NCBI GenBank assembly: GCA_000200715.1 | Contig: DP000238.1 | Span: forward strand, 1,784,849-1,848,848 | Source of the DNA: Cenarchaeum symbiosum A | Lineage (GTDB): Archaea; Thermoproteota; Nitrososphaeria; Nitrososphaerales; Nitrosopumilaceae | Length of the DNA stretch: 64,000 bases | Direction: 5' to 3' | Shown here: piece by piece, positions 25,185 through 31,234 of the stretch | Layout: every line of letters starts with the position of its first letter | Numbering within the stretch: the first letter of the stretch is position 1 | The notes under the pieces: generated by a model | The model's input: only the letters and a program-made list of their open reading frames with translations | Told to the model about the DNA's origin: nothing | The model's database searches: none | Made by a program: the position numbers and the translations under genes

Positions 25185-26384
25185 TCACCACCAGCCAAAC
25201 CAGATGTCTTGAGCATCCAAATCAGGTCCCGGCTTCCGCACCTCAACCCGGCCCTTCTCCCACGGATGGTCTATGCAGTAATACGGATAGTGCCCCGTTT
25301 CAAGCCCGCCGGTATCAAGGGTGTATGTTTCGCCGGGCATAATCGTCCCGGTCTCAAACGCGCCGTCCGGCCCCTTGTCGGGCAGTCCGCTTGCCAGTGT
25401 ATGCGATACCGGGCTGTCGTTGTACCAGGTAATGTTAACACCGGGCGACGCCGTCACATGCGCCTTGTCAAAGCACTCTTCACACGTGCGGTCATGGCCG
25501 TCCCCCAGCATGTGGACGATCGTATCGTTCTCTGCATAGTGTCCTAACGGGACGGCCACCTCGTATGGCTCGCGCACCGTGTCTATCCCGTCGGATGCGG
25601 TAATCCGGAATGCATAAGTGCCCACACCCGCGGAGGATACGTCTATCAGTATGGTAGCCGTGCCGTTGCCATGGTCCGATACCGAGACCGCCGCCGGGGG
25701 TAGGTCGTCGGGTATTACGCCTATGGTGACGAGATCGCCGTCCGGGTCAGATGTCAGCACCAGCAGCGATACTGCATCTGATGCCGCCTGTATCGGGCCG
25801 TACACTGCTGTACCGTTGAGGTATGCGTCAAGTTCAGGCTCTTCGTTGTCGAAGATTGGTACGCCAGTCCAGATGGGCGCATTCAAATCGATTCCCGGCT
25901 TCCGCACCTCAACCCGGCCCTTCTCCCACGGATGGTCTATGCAGTAATACGGATAGTGCCCCGTTTCAAGCCCGCCGGTATCAAGGGTGTATGTTTCGCC
26001 GGGCATAATCGTCCCGGTCTCAAACGCGCCGTCCGGCCCCTTGTCGGGCAGTCCGCTTGCCAGTGTATGCGATACCGGGCTGTCGTTGTACCAGGTAATG
26101 TTAACACCGGGCGACGCCGTCACATGCGCCTTGTCAAAGCACTCTTCACACGTGCGGTCATGGCCGTCCCCCAGCATGTGGACGATCGTATCGTTCGTCG
26201 TAGAGATCCCCGCCGGATGCGCCGGGGTATCCCCCTCTACGGGCTCTGTGGTGTCCTGTGCAGCGGGCTCGTTCTGTGAGACAGGCACCGGGGTGTTTTG
26301 AACGTCGGATGCCGACAATGCCACATATCCTACTGCCGCGGCCACAATTATCACGACTGCAGCTGCAAGGTACGCCCTCCTCAC
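25185..26384 (-). CDS. Secreted protein with two identical cupredoxin domains
   Basis: A 399-residue exported protein. Residues 4-24 are a signal/anchor helix. Two plastocyanin-like domains (about residues 63-165 and 285-386) flank an Ig/cadherin-like linker (SSAGVGTYAFRITASDG). In each domain the copper site is SHTLASG (His) and YYCIDHPWEKG (Cys, His); the axial Met usual in HPWM motifs is Glu here. Each also has DGHDRTCEECF, a possible extra metal site. The two domains are identical in 304 bp of DNA. The start is a GTG whose bases overlap the TGA of the upstream small ORF (GTGA). Likely electron transfer or copper handling outside the membrane. Confidence 0.85.
   Translation of the reverse strand: MRRAYLAAAVVIIVAAAVGYVALSASDVQNTPVPVSQNEPAAQDTTEPVEGDTPAHPAGISTTNDTIVHMLGDGHDRTCEECFDKAHVTASPGVNITWYNDSPVSHTLASGLPDKGPDGAFETGTIMPGETYTLDTGGLETGHYPYYCIDHPWEKGRVEVRKPGIDLNAPIWTGVPIFDNEEPELDAYLNGTAVYGPIQAASDAVSLLVLTSDPDGDLVTIGVIPDDLPPAAVSVSDHGNGTATILIDVSSAGVGTYAFRITASDGIDTVREPYEVAVPLGHYAENDTIVHMLGDGHDRTCEECFDKAHVTASPGVNITWYNDSPVSHTLASGLPDKGPDGAFETGTIMPGETYTLDTGGLETGHYPYYCIDHPWEKGRVEVRKPGPDLDAQDIWFGWW
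25227..25530 (-). repeat. 304-bp perfect direct repeat, downstream copy
   Basis: Identical base for base to 25893-26196 by inspection. It encodes the second cupredoxin domain. The absence of synonymous changes points to a very recent duplication or ongoing gene conversion. Confidence 0.93.
25893..26196 (-). repeat. 304-bp perfect direct repeat, upstream copy
   Basis: Partner of 25227-25530, offset 666 bp. It encodes the first cupredoxin domain. Confidence 0.93.
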
Positions 26385-26554
26385 GGGACGGCCACCGCGT
26401 ATGGCTCGCGCACGGTGTCTATCCCGTCGGATGCGGTAATCCAGAATACGCGGGTGCCCGTCACATCAGGCCCCCGAGACTGGGAGTATGCAGGAGCAGC
26501 AAACAGGGCGATCAATGCAAGAACAGTCGCGGCGGCAACGATTTGTGCGTTCAT
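26381..26554 (-). CDS. Short secreted peptide, truncated cupredoxin-linker paralogue
   Basis: A 57-residue ORF: a signal peptide (MNAQIVAAATVLALIALFAA) then about 30 residues whose tail (WITASDGIDTVREPYAVAVP) matches the linker end RITASDGIDTVREPYEVAVP of the next gene. The cupredoxin domain expected in between is absent, so it is a deletion derivative. A TTTAAATAC box (reverse strand, about 26576-26584) is 26 bp upstream of the ATG at 26554. The stop overlaps the GTG start of the two-domain gene, so translation may be coupled. Could be a pseudogene that now serves as the leader of the operon. Confidence 0.6.
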   Translation of the reverse strand: MNAQIVAAATVLALIALFAAPAYSQSRGPDVTGTRVFWITASDGIDTVREPYAVAVP

Positions 26555-26605
26555 TCGAGCCGCCACATCCGAAAGTGTATTTAAAGATGTGCGGCGGGAC
26601 CTCAT

Positions 26606-26986
26606 GGGGGTTTGTTCCAGGACTGGCAGTACAGTACCATGATCAGCGGCCCGATGCTATTCGGCGGGTCCAGCAAACGGAGGCGCGGTGTGCGAGAGAA
26701 GGCTTGTGTAAGCGGGCCGCCATGGGCACCTAATTTGGACAACTGCCCCCGAGAGACGCATGAACCGTCAAGGCCAGACCGCAGGGACGCCCGGCTCGTA
26801 CAATGGGCGATACATACAGGTACTGAAAGGCCCAGAAATTTGGAAGATATTCCTGTCGCTTGGCTGCCCACTCTGATCCATAGCACCCATAATGGACAGG
26901 CTCTCAGCATGGGATCGGCAGCGGCATTAGTGCCGTCTAACTTTCGCATCATTGATAATTGGTAATGTATACAGATTTGTATAGCT
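26606..26986. other. Intergenic region with repeat copy B
   Basis: There is no supported gene. It holds repeat copy B and the promoters of the flanking divergent genes. A long forward frame crosses it but has no family features, and its only notable segment (NLEDIPVAWLP) is part of the repeat. Confidence 0.65.
26726..26909 (+). repeat. Dispersed repeat copy B
   Basis: It pairs in inverted orientation with 24458-24640. The two copies bracket the cupredoxin locus, which lies 0.55 kb and 0.17 kb inside them respectively. No terminal transposase or target-site duplication is evident. Confidence 0.75.
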
Positions 26987-27349
26987 ATGTCGGGGCATGA
27001 TAGTTCTAAATTTAACAATATAATGAAGCGAATCATCGATAACTCGCTGTTTACGGAACGCCAGATTGAAATTATTCTAAACTCACAGAACCGTCTGGAA
27101 CTAGATACCAGGATCAGTAGAGGCGGATATTACAGGCAACTGGGACAGTCCAAGGGCAAGCTGGCGAAATTCCGCTATACGATGATCCTCCTGCAGGCAC
27201 TGGAGATTATCGGGCCAGAAGAGGTTGATGTGATGTCAAAACTCTCCGAGCAGCTATCTGTGATAAAAGATAGTGATATACTCTCTGAAAAGGAGGAGGA
27301 AGTGATGGGTGTGATTGAGAGAGTAATCGAGCAGGCTTCGGGCGCATAA
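26987..27349 (+). CDS. Small helical hypothetical protein
   Basis: A 120-residue protein with a lower GC content than its surroundings and no recognised family. The start (SSKFNNIMKRIIDNSLFTERQIEIIL) and middle (YYRQLGQSKGKLAKFRYTMILLQAL) are helical, resembling a helix-turn-helix-containing DNA-binding protein, but I cannot assign it. Upstream AT-rich sequence (TAATGTATAC at 26962-26971) fits a promoter. It precedes a membrane-bound winged-helix gene on the same strand. Confidence 0.7.
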   Translation: MSGHDSSKFNNIMKRIIDNSLFTERQIEIILNSQNRLELDTRISRGGYYRQLGQSKGKLAKFRYTMILLQALEIIGPEEVDVMSKLSEQLSVIKDSDILSEKEEEVMGVIERVIEQASGA

Positions 27350-27380
27350 TCTCTATTTTCACGCCTGTAAAACGGGTGGT

Positions 27381-28028
27381 GTGAAGCCCGCCTGTGATAA
27401 CAGATTTCAGCCAGAGAGTGAAATTATATCATTCGTTAATGATAAATCACACACATATCATACACTTGTGATATTGGCTGAAGTGCTTGATCTGGGGGCC
27501 GTCCTGGCCATCATTTCCATGTCATTGGCGGGCGTACTGGGCTTCCTGCTCTATCACAGGACGCGGCCACGCACGGATTCGGCCAGAGAGATGGCAGAAA
27601 GCGACCATCTGGACCGCCTAGAGTACTACGAGAGGCAGTTGATCGATATGAAAATACGCATGGATGCCTTGGATATGACAGGGCAGGAGGAGGAGAGTGA
27701 CCCTGCTGTGATAAATGACGATCCCGACCAGACTCAGAGTGATGTGAGTGATGTGGTTGATACTGCCAAAGTAGATATCGTGCCTGAAACCGTAGAAACC
27801 CCACCTAGATACAATAGCAATATCACAGAACATGTGCTACAACTAATCACAGAAAAACCTTTGACATCACGTGATATACAAATCACGATTAAAAGAACGC
27901 GCGAGCACACATCCAGACTGATGAAACGGCTCTCCGAGGAGGGCCTCGTCGAGCGCCACGTGGACAAAAAACCCTATATCTACTCGATTACTGGCAGGGG
28001 TAAGGAGAGGTTGGAGCGCGGTGAGTAG
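27381..28028 (+). CDS. Membrane-anchored winged-helix regulator
   Basis: A 215-residue protein with one transmembrane helix near the N-terminus (about residues 38-56, LDLGAVLAIISMSLAGVLGF), a probable coiled coil (LDRLEYYERQLIDMKIRMDAL), an acidic linker and a C-terminal winged helix (PLTSRDIQITIKRTREHTSRLM, then the wing KKPYIYSITGRGKERL). The layout suggests a one-component sensor that binds DNA from the membrane. GTG at 27381 follows CTATTTTC (27352-27359) by about 26 bp. AT-rich composition unlike housekeeping neighbours. Confidence 0.75.
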   Translation: MKPACDNRFQPESEIISFVNDKSHTYHTLVILAEVLDLGAVLAIISMSLAGVLGFLLYHRTRPRTDSAREMAESDHLDRLEYYERQLIDMKIRMDALDMTGQEEESDPAVINDDPDQTQSDVSDVVDTAKVDIVPETVETPPRYNSNITEHVLQLITEKPLTSRDIQITIKRTREHTSRLMKRLSEEGLVERHVDKKPYIYSITGRGKERLERGE

Positions 28029-28175
28029 GGGGCGAAGGTTTGTCTGCAAGTGGAAGACTGCCGGTACTGGTAGGGCCTTGACCCATAGCTTTTCTGGTCC
28101 GGTCTTACACACACTTCCATTCTTATTTTAATGATATATGTTATTAATGAATAATGAATATAATTTGATATGATA

Positions 28176-28184
28176 TTTATATTA
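28176..28184 (+). promoter_or_regulatory. TATA box of the AbrB-like gene
   Basis: TTTATATTA, in a strongly AT-rich stretch (28130-28198), is centred about 25 bp before the ATG at 28204, predicting a leaderless transcript. Confidence 0.6.
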
Positions 28185-28203
28185 TATAATATTATAATCA
28201 GGC

Positions 28204-28359
28204 ATGGAAGAAGATGGGCATATAGTCAAGATAACGTCAGGCGGCACGGTCTCCCTTCCAAAGCAGTACAGGAAATACATGGACATGCAGAAGGGGGACT
28301 ATGTGAGGATAACCATTGAGGAGGACCGCTTGGTGGTCAAAAAGGTCACAATGAGCTAA
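28204..28359 (+). CDS. AbrB/SpoVT-type DNA-binding protein
   Basis: A 51-residue protein with the swapped-hairpin AbrB signature: VKITSGGTVSLPKQYRKYM, then QKGDYVRITIEEDRLVVKKV. Such proteins dimerise and bind DNA, often as antitoxins (VapB-like) or global regulators. No toxin-like ORF follows directly; the downstream region is transposon debris. Its family pattern makes it secure despite its length. Confidence 0.8.
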   Translation: MEEDGHIVKITSGGTVSLPKQYRKYMDMQKGDYVRITIEEDRLVVKKVTMS

Positions 28360-28563
28360 AACGGCAGGGCGCAGGCGTGTGGAACGGCCAGGCTGTATGA
28401 GGCTGCCCAGTGGCGCCCCCCCCCCCAAGTGCCGCATTCCGCCGGCAGCCAGCCAGAACAGGTGCTATTGTCCGGTAATCTGGTTCGTCAGCCATTGACA
28501 CCCTCCCCATCCAGCAAGGATGGGCCTCCCCGTACCCCCTGTACGATACGATAATCATGTTCG
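28360..28563. other. Intergenic stretch with an 11-base C run
   Basis: No gene is seen. An uninterrupted run of 11 C lies at 28416-28426. A segment at 28499-28529 (CCATCCAGCAAGGATGGGCCTCCC) imperfectly repeats the end of the transposase remnant at about 28586-28615. Confidence 0.5.
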
Positions 28564-28960
28564 CTATTCATCGCTATCCTCCTCCATCCAGTGAGGATTG
28601 GTCTTCCGGAGCCCCTTGGAAGCTATCTTACGCCTGAAGGCCTCCAAGGGCATCTCGTATTGGCTGATGCCGGGCAAGGTGCGGACCCTCCGCTCGTCGT
28701 AATACCCCATGAGATCCGCTGCCCCGCCAAAGTAGGGCATCCCCCCTTGGAGGCCCGGAAGAACCGTTCCAGCTTGCCATTGGGTCTGAGGATGGCATGG
28801 TCGTGAGTTGACCAGGCATATCTTGTTCCGGATGAGCTCTTCCATGAACAGGGTGGGCTGCTACAACCCCGGGCGGCTTTCTGCCTCCGGCCCCCACAAA
28901 GCACGACCCGTTCCCAGAGAGGATGCCGGCAGGCCCTCGAACATGGGTGTATGCAGGCAC
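28564..28960 (-). pseudogene. Remnant of a DDE (integrase-core) transposase
   Basis: Three reverse-strand frames in series read as pieces of one integrase catalytic core. First, GILSGNGSCFVG resembles the DNGSxF motif around the second catalytic Asp, with Asp changed to Gly. Next, HPQT in one frame and NGKLERFFRASKG in another together give the typical HPQTNGKxERFxR motif with the catalytic Glu. Finally MPYFGGAADLMGYYDERRVRTL and EMPLEAFRRK match the family C-terminus. At least two frameshifts, one at a run of six G, separate them. The N-terminal third is missing, so the element is dead. Confidence 0.75.
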
Positions 28961-29089
28961 CGATTCACTGCTGTTTATGGGGCATATGCCGTATATTTTT
29001 ATAGATTATACAAAAAATGATGCCATTTTACCTTATATTATCAATTATGACTATAAGGTTTGAAAATTATAACCAATATCTAACCCAGA
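28961..29089. other. AT-rich intergenic spacer
   Basis: It is markedly AT-rich (28995-29080), with no ORF. It separates the transposase remnant from the gene flanking the putative origin and could act as a termination or unwinding region. Confidence 0.4.
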
Positions 29090-29473
29090 CTATCTGGTTT
29101 GCTGGGTCATGCCTGCAATCTGGTAGGTCCATGACCTGCCGGATCTTGCCCTGTTGACCCTCCCCCTCTGGGCGAACCTGGACAGGTATGTCGATATTAT
29201 GCTGAGCTTGATCGGGGCGTTGTACTCGTCCTCGTACTTTTCAAGTATGTCAGTAGAGGTGAACCTGCCTATGGGGAACTGTTTCTCCACTATGCCCCAG
29301 ATCTTTGAGCCTACCGTGTCTGGTACGGGGGAGTCGGCCTCCTCGATGTTTATCATGTCTAGCATGTCGAATATCTTGATGACCTTTTCACGGTTGACCT
29401 TGCCCTCTATGCGGATGTCATACCTGCCCCCCTCTGCGTCCTCCACGTCTATCCGTATCCGCTTCCTTGTCAT
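29090..29473 (-). CDS. Hypothetical protein beside the putative origin, possible winged helix
   Basis: A 127-residue basic protein. The N-terminal half is beta-rich (KRIRIDVEDAEGGRYDIRI). The C-terminal half (FTSTDILEKYEDEYNAPIKLSIISTYLSRFAQRGRVNR) looks like a winged helix with the wing RSGRSWTYQIAG. I use the ATG at 29473, since a TTGTTAAG box at about 29495-29502 (reverse strand) is 26 bp upstream of it; the frame extends to 29500. It faces away from orc1/cdc6 across the origin region. A DNA-binding role is inferred. Confidence 0.7.
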   Translation of the reverse strand: MTRKRIRIDVEDAEGGRYDIRIEGKVNREKVIKIFDMLDMINIEEADSPVPDTVGSKIWGIVEKQFPIGRFTSTDILEKYEDEYNAPIKLSIISTYLSRFAQRGRVNRARSGRSWTYQIAGMTQQTR

Positions 29474-29631
29474 GCGGATCGTTAGAGTGGCCCTTAACAA
29501 ATGAACAGATCCTATGAATTTTGTTAATTATCATGTCTGTTAATGTTGACTGCCTGTACAGGGCCTGCAGGAGGCCCCAAGATAACACCTCCGAGCCCCC
29601 TTCCACCTTATAAAGAGGGTATTTTGTGCGT

Positions 29632-29653
29632 GGAGTGGAAATGAAGGGGTCGG
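29632..29653 (+). promoter_or_regulatory. ORB-like box 1
   Basis: GAGTGGAAATGAAGGGGTCG matches the ORB pattern: a TGGAAA core followed by a G-string. The next bases (GGGAATCC) are shared with box 2. Confidence 0.75.
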
Positions 29654-29692
29654 GAATCCGTCATTATCACTGTTAACGGCCACCTTCACGCC

Positions 29693-29716
29693 TAGAGTGG
29701 AAACAAGGGGGTCAGA
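29693..29716 (+). promoter_or_regulatory. ORB-like box 2
   Basis: GAGTGGAAACAAGGGGGTCA is the closest match to the archaeal ORB consensus. It is in the same orientation as box 1, about 61 bp further on. Confidence 0.78.
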
Positions 29717-29774
29717 AATCCCCCCGTTCCCATCCTCCTTAACCAGACCTTAACAGGACGTTAATCCCTGCATA

Positions 29775-29800
29775 CCCACACACCTGTATTTCCACTCTAT
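29775..29800 (-). promoter_or_regulatory. ORB-like box 3 (inverted)
   Basis: Read on the reverse strand: GAGTGGAAATACAGGTGTGT followed by GGG. The core is conserved, the G-string interrupted. Opposite orientation to the other boxes and adjacent to the T-rich tract. Confidence 0.65.
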
Positions 29801-29868
29801 GTTTTTTTTATTTTTTTTTTCAAAGAGAGATCATACATACCAGACCACACCATACAACGATCCGGTTG

Positions 29869-29896
29869 TACAGTGGAAATGAAGGTGTGGAGGGGG
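29869..29896 (+). promoter_or_regulatory. ORB-like box 4
   Basis: CAGTGGAAATGAAGGTGTGG then AGGGGG. Together with box 3 it flanks the AT-rich tract, one on each side, in the classic inverted arrangement around an unwinding element. Confidence 0.72.
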
Positions 29897-29978
29897 TGGT
29901 TGATCGGTGTCAACAAACTTGATCTCCACTGTAAACAATATTCGTGTGATAACTTGAATTGGAACTATAGGATCCAAG

Positions 29979-31220
29979 ATGATCCCGATGAGCATCACAC
30001 TTCAGAAACAAGAGACCGATCAGGATCCAGTGGATGCGATCTTGGATACGGCCGAGAACGGCAAGTCGGTGATAAGAAACAGGGAGATGCTCAGGTTCAC
30101 CTACATACCGGAGACCATCCATCATAGGGACGGCGAGCAGAGAAACGTGACCCACTCACTCTCCCCAATACTCAAGCGATCAAGGCCCTCCAACCTGCTT
30201 GTGTATGGAAAGCCAGGAACTGGCAAGACGCTTGTTGTAAAAAAGATACTGCAAAAGATCCAAGAGCGTGTCAAGCGGTCAGACTTTCCCATCAAGCTGG
30301 TCTATACAAACGCAAAGGATGAGACCACCCTGTACGGGCTATTGGTGAGCTTCGGCAGGCAGCTGGGCCTTGATGAGAAGGAGCTTCCGCCAACCGGCCT
30401 TGCCATCTCGGAGGTATTCAAGCGGCTGATCAAGGCGATAGATACAGGCAGGACCAACGCCGTATTTGTTATAGACGAGATAGACTACCTTGCACACCTG
30501 GTCTCAAAGACCAGAAAGGACGTGTTGTACCAGCTGACCCGTGCAAACGAGAGGATAAGGGAGGGCTCCCTTACGATAGTGGGCATCTCAAACGATCTGG
30601 CCTTCAAGGAGAGGCTGGATCCCCGGGTGCTCAGCGCACTCAGCGAGGAAGAGGTGGTCTTTGCCAACTATTCTGTCGATCAGATCAGGATGATACTAGA
30701 GGACAGGGCGGGGGAGGCGTTTGTCCCCGGGGCCGTCTCATCTTCTGCGCTCAACTTGTGCGCCGCAATGGCCGGCAGGGAGCACGGCGATGCCAGGCGC
30801 GCCATCGACCTTCTAAGGGTGGCAGGCGAGATGGCCGAGAGGGCAGCCGCCGACGGCGTGACCGAGGGCCACGTCAGGGATGCCGCGCTAAAGATAGAGG
30901 AGAACAAAGAGAACACGGCCCTCCGGTCGTACCCGCTACATGAAAAGCTGGTCATACTGGCGGTCATGAGGTCAAAGGGCTCGTCAACGGGGGAGATCTA
31001 CTCTACATACAGGGAGCTTTGCAGGCTGACCGGCCAGGCGGTGCTCACCCAGCGGAGGGCCACGCAGATGCTCAGCGACGTGGAGCTCTCCGGGATGGTC
31101 TCGGGCCGGATTACCCACCAAGGGATACACGGCAGGACGAAAAAGTTCAAGCTGACCGTCCCTCCGGCGACCGTCCGGGAGGCCTTTGGGGACGACCTGA
31201 TCCTGGCGGATATAATATAG
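29979..31220 (+). CDS. cdc6: Orc1/Cdc6 replication initiator
   Basis: A 413-residue AAA+ initiator that binds ORB sites and loads MCM. Walker A GKPGTGKT lies at about residues 76-83, Walker B VFVIDEIDYL at about 161-170, sensor 1 in VGISNDLAFKERLDPRV, and the sensor 2 region around HGDARRAIDLLR. A C-terminal winged helix covers about 310-410 (LSDVELSGMVSGRITHQG). The gene sits directly beside ORB-like boxes, as is common. An ATG at 29988 is an alternative start. Confidence 0.95.
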   Translation: MIPMSITLQKQETDQDPVDAILDTAENGKSVIRNREMLRFTYIPETIHHRDGEQRNVTHSLSPILKRSRPSNLLVYGKPGTGKTLVVKKILQKIQERVKRSDFPIKLVYTNAKDETTLYGLLVSFGRQLGLDEKELPPTGLAISEVFKRLIKAIDTGRTNAVFVIDEIDYLAHLVSKTRKDVLYQLTRANERIREGSLTIVGISNDLAFKERLDPRVLSALSEEEVVFANYSVDQIRMILEDRAGEAFVPGAVSSSALNLCAAMAGREHGDARRAIDLLRVAGEMAERAAADGVTEGHVRDAALKIEENKENTALRSYPLHEKLVILAVMRSKGSSTGEIYSTYRELCRLTGQAVLTQRRATQMLSDVELSGMVSGRITHQGIHGRTKKFKLTVPPATVREAFGDDLILADII

Positions 31221-31234
31221 CGGATAGATAACGG

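Larger units (their letters stand above)
29590..29978. other. Probable chromosomal replication origin (oriC)
   Basis: This 390-bp gene-free region lies immediately upstream of orc1/cdc6. It contains four boxes resembling archaeal origin recognition boxes (ORB core TGGAAAC/T followed by a G-string), three forward and one inverted, around a T-rich tract (29802-29821) that could be the duplex unwinding element. Archaeal origins are typically next to the initiator gene with this arrangement. Confidence 0.8.

Noticed and set aside
26612-26965. 117-codon forward ORF across repeat copy B.
   Set aside because: It is not preserved in the paired repeat copy A in any consistent frame and has no domain.
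28416-28426. Run of 11 C as a phase-variable tract.
   Set aside because: It lies outside any gene or promoter I can define, so phase variation has no visible target; it could also be a sequencing error hot spot.
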